Notes under the pieces: model-generated | Seen by the model: the letters and a program-made list of their open reading frames with translations, nothing else | What the model was told of the DNA's origin: nothing | The model's database searches: none | From: Pseudopyrenochaeta lycopersici | Lineage: Eukaryota > Ascomycota > Dothideomycetes > Pleosporales > Pseudopyrenochaetaceae | Assembly (NCBI GenBank): GCA_003313425.1 | Contig: NHZP01000069.1 | Coordinates: forward strand, 181,093 to 245,092 | Direction: 5' to 3' | DNA: 64,000 nt | Shown: positions 10,130-21,910 of the stretch, in pieces | How positions within the stretch are numbered: position 1 is the first letter of the stretch | Layout of the letters: every line of letters starts with the position of its first letter | Position numbers and translations under genes: made by a program

Positions 10130-13100
10130 TTAGCTTGGAGTGATCTTCTAAGCTGTTAAAAACTTATATCTTATGCGATTGTTAGATCCTCTATTTGAGT
10201 CTGTATGTCTTTGAGTTTTAACTCTTTTGCTAAGGCTGGTTTCTTGTTTACTAGTCCTAATTGATTAAGAAAGTTCTCCTATTTGTTTGAGGGCAGCGCT
10301 TTGGTAAGTCTATCTGCTATTATTTGCGAGGACTTTACGTATTTAACTTGAATTCGTCCAAGTAATATTTCCTGTCGTAGCTAGTGATTGTGGATGTCTA
10401 TATGTCGAAGTTTGGTTTGGAGTTTTGCAATCTCTTCCGTCATAAGTTGAATTGTCTGTGTATTGTCGCATTGAATTGTAATGGTTGACTCTGGTAAGGA
10501 TATCTGGAGCTCCTTAAGAAGTCGCGAGGTAAAGATAGCTTCCTTTGCTACTTGGGAGAGTGCGAGCAGTTCTGCTTTAGTCGTTGAGGTAGTAACCGTG
10601 TCCTGTTTACTTGCTCTCTAGGTAATAAGACTACTGAATAGCTTAATTACATAACCTTGCGAACTCTTTCTATCGACTGTGTTATTGGCAAATGATGCAT
10701 CGCTGGCTACTTTAAGCTTGTCGCCTCCTCCTAATTGGAGTGCTCTTGATTTTGTCGCTGCAAGGTAGAGCAGGACTCTGTTAGCAGCCTCCTGATGCTC
10801 TGTGCCAGGGTTGACGAGGAAGCGTGCAAGGCGCGATGTTGCGAAGGCGATATCTGGTTGTGTTGTAACGGCGGTAAATAGTAAGGAACTAATCTTACGC
10901 TGGTATTTGTTAACTTCTGAAGGTAATGCTAATCCCTCGCGTGGCTGGAGTTTAACGCTTGCTATTGGGGTATTATGTCGGACATCTTTCTTATCTGTAA
11001 GTCTGCTGATTTTGTTGGCATAGGCTAACTGGGAGAGTTGAATTAATCGTTGTTCTTGGTCTCTGATAACTTTAACGCTGAGGAACTATTGCAAGTCTTC
11101 TCTCTCTGTGAAGGTGTATCTTTCTTGAAGAGCCTTGATAGCTTGTTGAGCTTCTACCTCCTTCTTCTGGTGATAGGCTAAGATAATGTTATTGACGTAA
11201 AAGAAGATGATAATGCTATCCTTGATTATGTAGCAGGCCTTATGTGGCACTTGTTTGAAGCCTAGTTTGGTGAGGGTTGAGACGAATTCTTTCTGCTATA
11301 GGAGTGGTGAAATTTGAAGACTGTAAAGTGCCTTTTTAAGCTTAAGGATTGTTCCGGGCTTCTGGTATCCTCGTGGCATTCTTATGTAGATTTCTCTATC
11401 TATTATTGTATGCACGAATGCGTTAGTAACGTTGTACTGTTTGAGTTTAAGGTTGAACTTGGCAGCGATTGCTATGAGCATTTGAAAAGACCTGCTGGCT
11501 AACGTGGCTGCGTATGTGTCTTGTGACGTGATGTTTCGTTGCTGATCGCCACGAATGATAAGTCGTGCTTTGCATTTAATAAGGCGATGGTGTTTGTCTA
11601 ATTTGTAGGTATACACCTATATGCAGTCTAATATTTAGTGACCTCTCTGTTTGATGGGAGTGATTAGCACTTCAGCCTAGGACTTTATTTGTTCATGGCT
11701 CTTTAGGTGTTCTCGTTCAGCTTCCTTGAACATTTTGTGCAGAGGATGATCTTTAAGCTTTGAGTAAGTTGTCGGCAGAGGTAGTAATTGGTTTTGGTAA
11801 GGCTTTACCCCCTTTTCTAGCATTCTCTTTAGCTGTGCCTTATTAATGGGATTGCCTTCGTGTTCCCCTACGTGCCCTGCTTGAGTGCTGGCTATAAATG
11901 CTGCTGCCTATGGTTCTGTTTTCGACGAGCTATGTGTCGTCGTGCTATTAGCTTTAAGTTCGTCGGCCTACGCCTGGCTAAGGATAGCTACAGGTGGCGG
12001 AGTGTCTGGCGGCGTTGGGTATGAGTCTATTACTTTTCTACTTCGGCAACCTCTTAACTTTTGACCTTGTGGACTTGAACTCTCTCCCAATATTGTATCG
12101 TCTTCGTAGAACGACTTAGTCTCAGGCTGTTCCTGTCGCGGTAGTGTAGGTAGTTTAATCGTTTTCACCTACATTACAATCTCGTGCAGGGTATTGTGTA
12201 TAAGGTTATCTATGAGGTCTTCCGTTTTGCCGCTAAACACTACGCTTTTATTAAAGACTACGTCTCTTGTGCTAATAACTTTAGCTAGTAACAGGATCTA
12301 AACTTAGTAGATGTTTGTAGATTGATAGCCAATAAGATAGCTAATCCAGGCTTTTGGATCCAAGCGTTGCAGTCGCGACTTTCCTTGGTGGGTATCGTCG
12401 GTTATTGTAAATGCCTTGCAGCTATATACTTTAAGATAAGCTTGGTTTAGTTTCCGTAGCCCAGTGACGATACTATTCATAGCAGCGACCCTTGTGAAGA
12501 ATACCTTATATAGGCTTTTCTAGCGGTTTGAGTAGTTCGGCGTTCTATTGTAAAGGTATACTACCGCTCTTGTGATTTCTGGCTATAGTTCCTAGGGGAG
12601 ATTAGTATCTAGTTATATCGTGCGTGCCTTTTCTTTTATTACACCCCCTAAGCGTTCTCCTCCGCTATTCTGTGATTGGGTATTAGAAGCAGAAGGCTTA
12701 ACCTTTATGCCTTTGGACGTGCACCATCTTTTAACTTCTAGCTTAACGGTTACTATCTTGTTGTCCGTCTTAATCACTTTTACAGAAATATTAAACTGCG
12801 TATATAGGAAGTAAGTGAAATTATCTAGTAATCGAATAATAGATCGTGCTGGTCTGTTGTCAGTGAAGTAGAAATCCTAGTTATATGCCGAGAATTAGTT
12901 AGTAATCAGCATTTAGCTCTTTTCCTTTAAGTAGCTCCCAACTTCGTAGTCGTGAAAGTTAATCGCGATTCGTTCTCCCGGTCCTTCTTCGCTCAGTCAA
13001 GGTTCTCTGCGGATCCTGCGCTTTAATTTGGCTCTCCTACATACGTCGCACTTGACTGTAGTGACGCCTTTAATGCGCACCCCCTTAGATTGTTAGACTA

Positions 13101-14988
13101 GGTGTTCGATCGCTGCGGGCCCTAGATGCCCTAGGCGCTTATGCTATAGTATTATACTTACTCTTTGTAGCGCCCGCTTGGTTTAAGAGTTGAATCGGGT
13201 GTGAAAGGCACTGTCGTTTGCATCTGAATGCTTAAGTACCCATTAGTCGTGTGCTTCTGTTAGGTATGCGATAATTAAGTTGTCCTATCTCCGTAGTGTT
13301 GTTAGCTCTTGTTTATTATCCTACTAGATCCCCTGTCTTCTAAGTAGCCTAAATGATACTAGGTTACAGAGGAGGTTAGGACACTAAGCCACGTTATTAA
13401 GCCTTAGAGTATGCTTTCTTTCTGCTCCTTAGGTTTTAACGTACACTGTCCTATAGCCTTTAATCTAGACTTATATATTACCTGCCTAAATGTAGTCTCC
13501 TATTACTGGCTCGCGAAGGTGTTTAATTTGATTAATGTTATTGTAGATGTATGCGGTTAAGCTGGAGTTAAGGATGAATGCATTCTTAAGTAGGTATTCT
13601 TAACTACTGGCATTAAACGTTGATGCGGCTATAACTGCTTTAGTAGTTGCTATAACACGACCTTCTAGTTAATCTGTTAATAGGTTGGGAGTTTGTGATG
13701 TTTTAATGCGCGGCGTAATTGATCGCGATGCGGAGGAAAGGCGCGGTTTCTTAGCCTCTGGGCTTGATTCCTGTATCGCCCTCTGTAAGTCATTATTATT
13801 ATTAATTTTGTACTGTACTAGTTTAGTGATACTTTAATTTGGCTTAAACTACTTAGGTGCCTTATTAGTATACACGTAGTAATAGTCTAATAAGTTGTAG
13901 CGCTGTCTACAAGCAGGATAATTATCTCTAGCTGCTGCTGTATTCCTAATTAGGAACTGCTTAGATTTGGTTATTTAACTATTACGTTTTTATTTCTGCC
14001 TAGGTTTCCTCTAGCCGCCCTGTGAGGGGGCAGATAGCGCTCTTTCTGACATACTTAGGGCGTCTCTATTTTGTGTGCCCTGAACAGATGCACCGTTAGA
14101 GACGTATGATGCTTCTCCCGCAGCGAAAGCGCTCTTCTGCGTGCCCTTTAATAGGTGGGATAGGCTTATGTAGTCGCGGAAGAGTTTTATTATCTTCTTC
14201 CTATTAATGGTCGTTCTGTTATATCTAGGACTAAAGAAGGTAGCTACCTATGTTAAGGCTACCTTTAAGACAGCGCCTAAGAAGTCATTTTTTACATCTT
14301 CTGTTTACAGCACCTCGCTAACCTTTAGGGTTTCAGCTCAGGTTACTGCTTAATTGTACTTAGTCAGCTATGTTTCCTAATTACTTAGGGTTCTTATTAG
14401 CCTAAGTGCAGCGTAGTACTTCTCTCGCGCTTTAGTTTGTTCTTCTTGTAGGTTAATACCTACTGTCTCCTAGAGGGAGGTTACCTATTCCTAGACTAAC
14501 TTGCCTGACTTACAGCAGCTTAGTTACAGATAAGGTGAGACAGTAGCTAGTATATGCTTGATTAGCTTCTCGTACTTTGTCCTTTCTTCTTGATATTCCT
14601 TATCTAAGAGCTTGTACGATTTAAGGTGTATCTTATAGTTATCGCGGTCCTCTTTATATGCTTCCTATCTACTCTAGGAGAGTTTAGAGATCCTTGTTAG
14701 AATAGTAGTAGAAGGAATCTCCTCTTGTTGTGTTAGTTGCGTGTTTCCGCGCGTTTAAGAGCTTGACGTAGTGCTCCTCGCTAAAACTGTCGCTGCAGGT
14801 TAATAATTAGCAATATTTGGTAATTGTGGAACTGTTAGCTTCTGTTTTGGTTCTTTAGTACCTTCCAGGTTAATAAGGGGCTAGTTCCTTAATAATTTAC
14901 ACTTCATCTTAAACTGGCGGTACTAGGCCGTCTAGCTGTTGTAATCGGTTAGGACGACGGTCGCGTTCCTTGTGCTTAGGGTTGCCAT
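10130..14988 (-). pseudogene. copia gag-pol relic
   Basis: Reading on the minus strand from ATG 14988: a helical gag-like region (about 14988-14000), then an integrase around 13100-12200 with KCDVCRRAKLK, SNTQSQNGGGERLGGVIKE and VYLYNRTPNYSN. A reverse transcriptase starts near 11616 with YKLDKHHRLIKCKARLIIRG, followed by DTYAATLASRSF, FNLKLKQYNVTNAFVH and MPRGYQKPG. The RNase H region should occupy about 10800-10200. The copia order (integrase before reverse transcriptase) is clear. Many TAG/TAA codons make it non-functional. It would have supplied the enzymes for reverse transcription and integration in cytoplasmic particles. Confidence 0.85.
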
Positions 14989-15025
14989 TGTTTCAGTGTG
15001 TAATTAAGGCAGTAAGACTCTTAAT

Positions 15026-15188
15026 TGTCAGAATTTTAATAAATGTGTTAGTCAGAAAATTAATTATTTATTTATTATTGTTCTGTCTATTCTTTTTTAT
15101 AGCTCCTCTACTTCTAGAGGTTCCGTAGATCGCAATAGTTATCAGTCCTACTATTTATCGCTCTTTCCTTGTATTTGACAATCTGACA
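15026..15188 (-). repeat. copia 5' LTR
   Basis: 163 bp partner of 9960-10122. Immediately internal (minus strand) lies an AT-rich stretch and then an ATG at 14988 that opens the gag-like frame. Confidence 0.9.
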
Positions 15189-15193
15189 ACTAG

Positions 15194-15480
15194 GTAGCCC
15201 ACTTAGTATGGTAGAGAGTCTGGCGTGTTAGCATTATTAACGGGATGACGAGCTTACTCTCTAAGTTGCTTATTATGTAAAGGCTAGGAATACCGCGACT
15301 GCTCTAGTCAGCCCGCAGCTAATAGTTGTAATATTAGCTCTAGTAACCTGAGGTACTCTAGTAAGCTTAAGAACCCCACGAGTTCTGTTAAGAGAGCGAC
15401 CTACAAGCGCTGTAAATATAGTAGCAGAAGTGCTAGTAATTACTGTAAATAATGCCTTATTAATATTCACCCTAAAGTTG
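15194..15480 (+). pseudogene. 3' continuation of the helicase relic
   Basis: Removing the copia element and one ACTAG copy rejoins the plus-strand frame with few stops to about 15480. No additional motif was recognised, so it is assigned by position and reading direction only. Confidence 0.4.
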
Positions 15481-15604
15481 TCTTATAGTAGGACCTACAA
15501 ACTAACAGCAAAAGAGAAAGAGAACTATTATTAGTTGTAACAACATAGTTAACGCAGTCTCCTATATATACTTTAAAATTTATAAGTATTGCATTAAACA
15601 TCTA

Positions 15605-15744
15605 GGATAGATAGCTTAGTAGTAGAGCGCCGCTGCTAGGTAAGCGTGGAACTGGTTGTGGGGCTAGGCACTCGCTTGTCTTCATACCTGTACTACACTT
15701 ATCTTATTATAGGTAGTAGCCTAGGTTTAAATCCTAGTCTGTCT
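15605..15744 (+). ncRNA. tRNA-like sequence with widely spaced A and B boxes (SINE-like or intron-bearing tRNA relic)
   Basis: An acceptor-like GGATAGA at 15605-15611 pairs with TCTGTCT at 15738-15744 (two G.T pairs). An A-box/D-arm stretch TAGCTTAGTAGTAGAGC follows the first. A perfect T-arm, CTAGG TTTAAAT CCTAG, lies at 15721-15737, and the B box GGTTTAAATCC fits the consensus except for C-to-T changes. Runs of T right after 15744 resemble a Pol III terminator. Total length (140 bp) is about 65 bp too long for a tRNA, and the anticodon arm is not convincing. It could be a tRNA with a long insertion, or the head of a SINE. Confidence 0.45.
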
Positions 15745-15831
15745 AATTTTTACTATTTTTTATAAATTAAGTTAGATATTGCGTCTACTGTAAAAGGCCT
15801 TTTTTGCTAATACATATACTTCTATTAGCTT

Positions 15832-16323
15832 AGGAGTTTGCAGGAGTTTGTAAGAGTTTGTAGTAGTTGGCAGGAGTTTAGATAAGCCTAGGCTACCTTC
15901 TACTAGCCTAGGAGTTTATAGGAGTTTACAGTAGTTAGCAGGAGTTCAGATAAGCCCAGGCTACCTTCTACTAGCCCAGGAGTTTGTAGGAGTTTACAGT
16001 AGTTGGCAGGAGTTTAGATAAGCCTAGGCTACCTTCTACTAGCCTAGGAGTTTGCAGGAGTTTGCAGAAGTTTAGATGAGCCCAGGCCACCTTCTACTAG
16101 CCTAGGAGTTTGCAGGAGTTTACAGGAGTTGACTAGAGTTATAAGAGTTCAGATAGGCCCAGGAGTTTGCAGGAGTTTGTAGGAGTTTATAGAAGTTTAG
16201 ATAAGCCCAGGCTACCTTCTACCAGCCTAGGAGTTTACAGGAGCTTAGAGGAGTTTACAGGAGTTTGTAGGAGTTTAGATAAGCCTAGGTTACCTTCTAC
16301 CAGCCCAGGAGTTTGTAGGAGTT
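15832..16323 (+). repeat. decamer array B (AGGAGTTTGC orientation)
   Basis: Tandem AGGAGTTTGC-type decamers interrupted by GATAAGCCTAGGCTACCTTC (the complement of the long motif in array A). It is the inverted counterpart of array A across the helicase relic. Confidence 0.85.
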
Positions 16324-17490
16324 AACCAATCCAAGTAATAGGTAACGTGTATAGTTGTGGGAGAATCAATATGAGGATGAATGGTGAGGAGTAAGGAGTA
16401 AGGATAGAGCTATCCTTTGTCAATAGTTAGCTATATATACTAACTTCAACCTTTTTTCTGTCAAAGTAACTTACCATCTACTACCGCCGCCGCCGCCGCC
16501 GCCTCAGCAGCAATAACAGCAACAACAACAATAACAATGTCGCGCCCGTCGCGACAGTGGGTGCTGTCGCACCCCCCCTGCTTCCCCGACTCTGAGGGAG
16601 TCACTGTCGCCGCCGCCGCCGCCCTCCCAGCCTGCGTTCTGTGGTCTGGCGCGTCCTAAGCTCCTCTTAGGTACGTTATAAATAATCTAAGTCCTATTAG
16701 AGTATATATTAATAATAGTAGCGCATGGCAGCTAACTCGTCGTCGCCCGCGCCCACCACTACCCACCACTACTACCACCGCCGCCGCCACCACTACCACC
16801 ACCCCCGCGCCCGTCCCCATCCTTAAGGATAGGGACGACAACAACTATAGTAGCGGGTTACTATAATTCAGTAACAGTAACAACAAGGAGGAGTTTAGGA
16901 CACTCCTAACCTTTTTTTTACTGTCCTCCTCCCTGCTGCCTACACCTGCGCTATAGCGGTCGCTATCGCCCTCGCCTCTTCAAGACAGGCGCGCAGGTGG
17001 GGAGGAGGACGTTTTTAAAGATTAGTAGTTAGGTAGAGAGGAGGAGAGGTAGGAGGAGGAGTAGGAGGAGGAGATTACTCTCTATACCGTCCTTCTATTA
17101 TAAGCTAACTTTATATATAACTTTAGTTCTATACTAACAATCTGTAGGTTAGCTAGCGATCTCTCTCTAGCTCTCTCCCCTGCCCCTGCGGTTCCTGCTA
17201 GTAGGCCTGGCACATTAGCTCTAGCTGATAGGCCTAGTTCATTTGCGTGGTTCTAATAGGCCTAGACAGCGCTGATTACGAGGCAGCCGTAGGCGTACGT
17301 CGTCGCGGGCTGGGCACTACTAACGTAGCAATAGCAACATCGTGAGCCCAGTCGCTAGTATTACACCAGCAATACTAACTATAAAGCTCTATTAATAACA
17401 GGGCGAGCTGTTGCGAACTATATTAGTCGCATCATAGAGACTAAGTTGGGTGAGCAGCTCTTTAATAACTAACGTTACCAGTAATGCTAG
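16324..17490. other. region between arrays B and C, mixed composition, no recognised gene
   Basis: Contains CCG microsatellites at 16484-16503 and 16605-16623, GT/CC-rich stretches at 16740-16830 and purine-rich blocks near 17030-17080. Translations are low-complexity Ala/Pro/Thr tracts. No family was recognised, though its position suggests it is part of the same decamer-bracketed island. Confidence 0.4.
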
Positions 17491-17691
17491 GCAAACAACG
17501 AGGAGTGCTGGGTCTATCGTGCCGACGCGTCCAAGCACGTGTCGCACGTCACTCCAATTTATGCTCGCTGTTGCTGTACACCCCGTAAAGGTGGTTGTAG
17601 CAAGTCAACTAGGCAGCAGCGCAAGCGGAGTAACCGCGATGACCCTCCTCCGCCATACTTTAAGCAACTAGCTCCCAAGCAGTTGTCTTAG
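17491..17691 (+). pseudogene. Cys-rich unrecognised coding relic
   Basis: An open frame reads through ECWVYRADASKHVSHV, YARCCCTPRKGGCSK and a basic plus proline-rich tail DDPPPPYFKQLAPK before TAG at 17689. The closely spaced Cys and His residues could be a zinc-binding knuckle. Upstream the frame has TAA/TAG within a few codons. No family was recognised and its role is unknown. Confidence 0.3.
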
Positions 17692-18014
17692 GTTAGCAAT
17701 AGTATTATCAGTAACGTTGTTAGAAGGTGTAGTAGTGTAATCTGTTGTTCTTCGCAGCGTTAGTTTCTAACCTACTCTAGTTAGTTAGAGTAGCTGTATA
17801 GCAAAACAAGCTAGGTGTTAGTAATAGGCTTGCGTTGCAAGTTCGCAGTGAGCCTACTACAGCAGGTCTGTCTACAGGCGTGTAGAGGGCTTGTACAGGA
17901 CTAGAGAGTTTAGTTATATACCTAAATTAAAGGATACAACAAAACTGTTCTTCTGCTCTTTTGTAATGTCTTATAACTAATAATAAAACATACTAACATT
18001 AATAAGCTGTAAGC

Positions 18015-18033
18015 GAGAGAGAGAGAGAGAGAG
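18015..18033. repeat. (GA)n microsatellite
   Basis: Uninterrupted GA dinucleotide run just before decamer array C. Confidence 0.9.
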
Positions 18034-18097
18034 GCGCTAAGAGTAAAGAGAGTCTTATATTTACTGGCGAGCCTTAGCATAATTCTTAGCTAGTAAG

Positions 18098-18535
18098 AAC
18101 TCCTGGAAACTTCTGCCAACTCCTGCAAACTCCTGAGTTAATTAGTGAGATTGACAGGGTCATAGTTAGACTGGCAGTGCTAGTCATCCTGCCAACCCTA
18201 AGGCTGATAGAAGGTAGCCCAGCCTGAGCTTATCCAGACTCCTGCCAACTCCAAGGCTGATAGAAGGTAACCCAGCCTGAGCTCATCTAGACTCCTAGCA
18301 ACTTCTGCAAACTCCTGCAAACTCCTGAGCCAACTAGTGACATTAGCAGGGTCATAGTTAAACCGGCAGTGCTAGTTATCCTGCTAACTCTGAGGCTGAT
18401 AGAAGATAGCCCAGCCTAGGCTCATCCAGACTCCTGGCAACTCCTGTAAACTTCTGCAAACTCCTGTAAACTCCTAAGCTAATTAGTGATATTAGCAGGG
18501 TCATAGTTGAACCAGCAGTGCTAGTCATCCTGCAA
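18098..18535 (-). repeat. decamer array C with longer embedded unit
   Basis: ACTCCTGCAA-type decamers alternate with a longer unit containing CAGGGTCATAGTT, GGCAGTGCTAGTCATCCTGC and GCTGATAGAAGGTAGCCCAG, repeated about three times. It shares the AGAAGGTAGCC motif with arrays A and B, tying all arrays to one family. It is less RIPed than array D. Confidence 0.82.
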
Positions 18536-18559
18536 CCTCATAGAGACCCCAGCGAGACT

Positions 18560-20400
18560 TAATCCTGTTCTACTAGGTTAAGAGTCTCAACTATTTGCAT
18601 AAGAGTATAATTAAGTACAACGTCGTTAACAACGTTATATCCACTATGCAAGGCTTCTACAAATGCACTAATATTAATAAATATGTCCTCCTCTTCATCT
18701 ATTATAGGCAGTCGTGGCAGTGTAAGTGCCTAGTTAACATACTAGCGATTAAACTAGTAAACTCTCTCCTCTAATACCTCTATCCTAAGGCTATAGATAT
18801 TGTGTGACTTAAACATTGTAGACGAAGTAAGGTTAAGGGCCTCTCGCGCAGTAGCGTAACCTGAAGTGTAGACTGTCTAAGCTATAAGAAACATGTCTAA
18901 AATAGCTAAAGCTAAGGAATGAGATAACGACATAGCTTCGCTATAAAGGTCTTTAAAACGAGTACAGAGACCGCGGAGCCATGTGCTATATAAGGCTGTC
19001 TGCTGAAAGGTAATCTTAATATTATGCGTAGAGTTCTTTGCGTTCTAAAGATTAATTTTGCAGTTGCAGTTAAGATGCTCTAATAATAAGTTAATAGGTT
19101 TGAAGGTTGTATCGCGCCCAACCCAGTTGACTAAACCAGATGACAGTATCGCTCGCTGTAACTCTAGTGTATTAGCTGCTAACAGCTGCTACTAATAATA
19201 TAACATCTTACGCCCGTAGTTATACTAAGCGGCGCCAAAGAATACATTAATTAATAGGTTAACTATTCGTCAGAGTAACCCTATATTACTACGTTTAACA
19301 GCCTATCAAACAGTAAAGAATAGCTCAGCCTCTTAGAGAAAGCGTGTTATCGTCTAGAAGTCCGTGTCTGCGATTAGATCTGACTAGGCAGCCCGCGTAA
19401 AGACACTCTGTCTAATCTCTTTAACTATACTAAGGAATTGCGTGGCTAAGAGCGACTAAATAGCTACACTTATAGGCTCTATGCGACCTATGCTATCTGT
19501 GCCCCTGTCTAGTACGCCTATGCGCCGCATACTAGCATAAAACATAGCTACAACCCTTGAGGTAAACCCCTGTGCGACGATAGGCCCCACAAGGTAGTAC
19601 TTGATACTGTTTCAATCTGTCTAGGAGCGGCCCTAGTAAGTAGCGCCCCTAGAGATATAGTGTATACCAGACCCGCCTTAGAGTACAGGTGCCCAGTACG
19701 TTCGAATAAGAGTATTTAACAGGTTTATCTAGATATAAAACTAAGCAGGAACAGCCTCTAACCACTGCCTACGGTTATACGCACGACTAGCACGACGTTA
19801 CTCCTCTTTAACTGCACAGATACGGTGCGTAGTAAGCTAGTTGCTATAGACAAGGAATAGGCGACTAGAGAAATTATTAGAGATGTTAGGTTAACTAGAC
19901 GCCTCTAGGTATAATTGTTGTAGAAAAATACTATTATAAACTGCGTACGTTCCTTTAATAGTACCCTCGTCTGCTGTAATACCTGTAAACTGGAAAAACT
20001 TAGTCTTACGGGGAGGAAGTCTCTCTATTATAGGAAACTCTAGGTACTAAGACTCTTACTCTCCTAAAAATACCTAGGATATAGCAGCTTTATATAGCTG
20101 CTTAATAGCGTCCATAATAAGACTCTACAATATCTAGGGCCTAATCTTATTAGATCTAGTTATACCTGGACTAAGAATAATGTCTTGCAAGCCTAAGAGT
20201 ACAGTTAGATTATGTATGCTCGAAGTAAGCCTAGTTATAGGTATATTATCGCAGATAACATATACAGCAGTCGTGAAAGAGCGGTATATAGGAGTGTGGC
20301 CAGCTTGTTTATGCTGTTTTTGATCTATAAAATTAATATTGTTATACGTAATAACAGCCTAAGGGTTGTGCGCTCGCTTTAATAATTTGCTTTATCTACT
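18560..20400 (-). pseudogene. DUF6589-like transposon protein relic
   Basis: Read on the minus strand from about 20380: an N-terminal block with a YNNINFIDQKQHKQAGHTPI-like stretch, then ICDNIPITRLTSSIHN, SPGITRSNKIRP, GITADEGTIKGTYAVYNSIF and RRASRAYNRRQWLEAVPA. Around 19250-19100 come GAA*YNYGRKMLYY and SSGLVNWVGRDTTF, then KPINLLLEHLNCNCKINL. This order and spacing resemble fungal proteins carrying DUF6589, which belong to DNA transposons; I recognise it from memory, with moderate certainty. Stops are TAG/TAA in place of Gln or Trp. It ends near 18560, next to array C. Confidence 0.6.
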
Positions 20401-20420
20401 ATTAGCACCCTAACTAGCAT

Positions 20421-20720
20421 AGGAGTTAGTAGGAGTTAGCAGGAGTTTGTAGGAGTTTGCAGGAGTTTACAAGAGTTAACTAGAGTTATAAGAGTTTAGA
20501 TAGGCCTAGGAGCTTACAGGAGTTTGCAGGAGTTTATAAGAGTTTATAAAAGTTTAGATAGGCCTAGGAGCTTACAGGAGTTTATAGGAGTTTATAAGAG
20601 TTAGTAAGAGTTAGTAAGAGTTTAGATAGGCCCAGGAGCTTGCAGGAGTTTATAGGAGTTTGTAAAAGTTAGTAAGAGTTTAGATAGGCCTAGGAGCTTA
20701 GAGGAGTTTACAGGAGTTTA
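20421..20720 (+). repeat. decamer array D (AGGAGTTTGC orientation)
   Basis: Tandem AGGAGTTTGC/AGGAGTTTAT/AAGAGTTAGT decamers with the spacer AGATAGGCCTAGGAGCTTAC. It is inverted relative to array C, and the pair brackets the DUF6589-like relic. Confidence 0.85.
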
Positions 20721-20739
20721 TTGTATTAGCAGTAATAGT

Positions 20740-21340
20740 AGGGCTATAGGGTAGCTCTTATAAGGTACGTACTACCGCAAATTAAGCTACCTTCTGTATA
20801 AGTGTGTTTACATAATAGTAGCTATAGTAGAGACTAAGGCTGTAGAGGGTCTCTATAATACGCTAGTGTACGCTAGATCTAAGTAAGTACATATTAAGGT
20901 ATAAAGATAGGGTGTTAGAGTTCTTCTAGGTCTAAGAGAAGTACACCATGCTAGTAATAGTGTACATGCGCTAGTAGATTACGTCCTACTTCCTAAAAGA
21001 AGCATACGATAGCTGCTGCTAACGGGAATTACTAAGTAGTTGTTAGAGGAGCGTATGCTACGTTAGCGCTGTTGCTTTTATAACCCTAGCTACCTGTGCA
21101 AAGTTAAGCTAATCTAGGCTTATATTAAGCTTAAACTTTAAGAATAGCGACGTTAATATAAGCCTATCTAACTTAAGCATACAACAGCTACTCGTAGATT
21201 TATCTTAGCATATGTTATAAGACTGTAGGACTCTTAGGGTTCGGCTTAGAGCAGCGCGTTAGTCCATCCGTCTGTAATATCAACGCATGCGAGGAAGGTT
21301 GAAATCTCCCCTGTCTACGCCTACCTATGCCTCTATAAAG
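20740..21340 (-). pseudogene. unrecognised coding relic upstream of array D
   Basis: One minus-strand frame stays readable if TAA/TAG are ignored: it includes LILTSLFLKFKLNISLD, LNFAQVARVIKATALT and EVGRNLLAHVHYY. Helical composition and the lack of other stops suggest former coding DNA, possibly the 5' end of the DUF6589-like gene beyond array D. No family was recognised. Confidence 0.3.
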
Positions 21341-21862
21341 TCTTTAAATAACTACTATAGAGACTGTAGCGTTTTAATAATAGCTTTAATCTTATGCTGT
21401 TTAGATATCCTAACGTGAGAAGTGCTCTCGCCGTCGCGGTCACTCTTGTGGTCGTCTACGTCCTCTATAAGTTTATCTCTATCCAACTTAGCATTATAGT
21501 ATTACCCGCGCGGGATAGGCGACAGGCTAGGGCTCCTAGCGTCGCTAGAACTCAGCGATATAAGCACAGAGGGGGGTTTAGACAGCGGGCTGGAGGGGGC
21601 AGATAGCGACGATAGTAGCGGGGGTACAATAGTAGTATGCATTAATAAGTGAGTTAATTCTGACATATTTAATTCCGTGCTATTAATTGCGCGTAATTAT
21701 AAAAGTGTTAAAGGTTATAGTAGTTGCAAAGTACTAGGTAGAACACAGGCGTATGCGGCCTCATACAACGGAGTTGAGCTCGCTCACAAGCCCGTCCCAT
21801 TTTTCCTCAGACGCTCTGGCGAGCTTTGCCCTGCCGGCGGCGACTTACCCTCTGATTGGCCC
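21341..21862. other. transition from RIPed to GC-rich DNA, no recognised gene
   Basis: Composition changes near 21750. Short open frames (for example 21394-21606) have no recognisable domain. Confidence 0.4.
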
Positions 21863-21910
21863 AGGAGTTCTCAGGAGTTCCCAGGAGTTCTCAGGAGTTC
21901 TTAGGAGTTC
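21863..21910 (+). repeat. decamer array E, five AGGAGTTC-type units
   Basis: Exact 10 bp periodicity: AGGAGTTCTC, AGGAGTTCCC, AGGAGTTCTC, AGGAGTTCTT, AGGAGTTCCT. It is not RIPed. The core AGGAGTT is shared with arrays B and D and may mark the outer end of the island. The carboxylesterase begins 235 bp downstream. Confidence 0.8.

Larger units (their letters stand above)
9960..15188 (-). mobile_element. Ty1/copia retrotransposon, complete but RIPed
   Basis: Two 163 bp LTRs (9960-10122 and 15026-15188) start TGTCAG and end CTGACA. They are flanked by a perfect 5 bp duplication ACTAG (9955-9959 and 15189-15193). Coding sense is on the minus strand, so the right LTR is the 5' LTR. It is inserted within the helicase relic, so it is younger than the host element. 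Differences between the LTRs are transitions, many of them TG to TA or CA to TA. Confidence 0.93.

Noticed and set aside
16656..16844. Val/Gly-rich 62-codon frame (-)
   Set aside because: Low-complexity translation of CCA/CCG-rich DNA.
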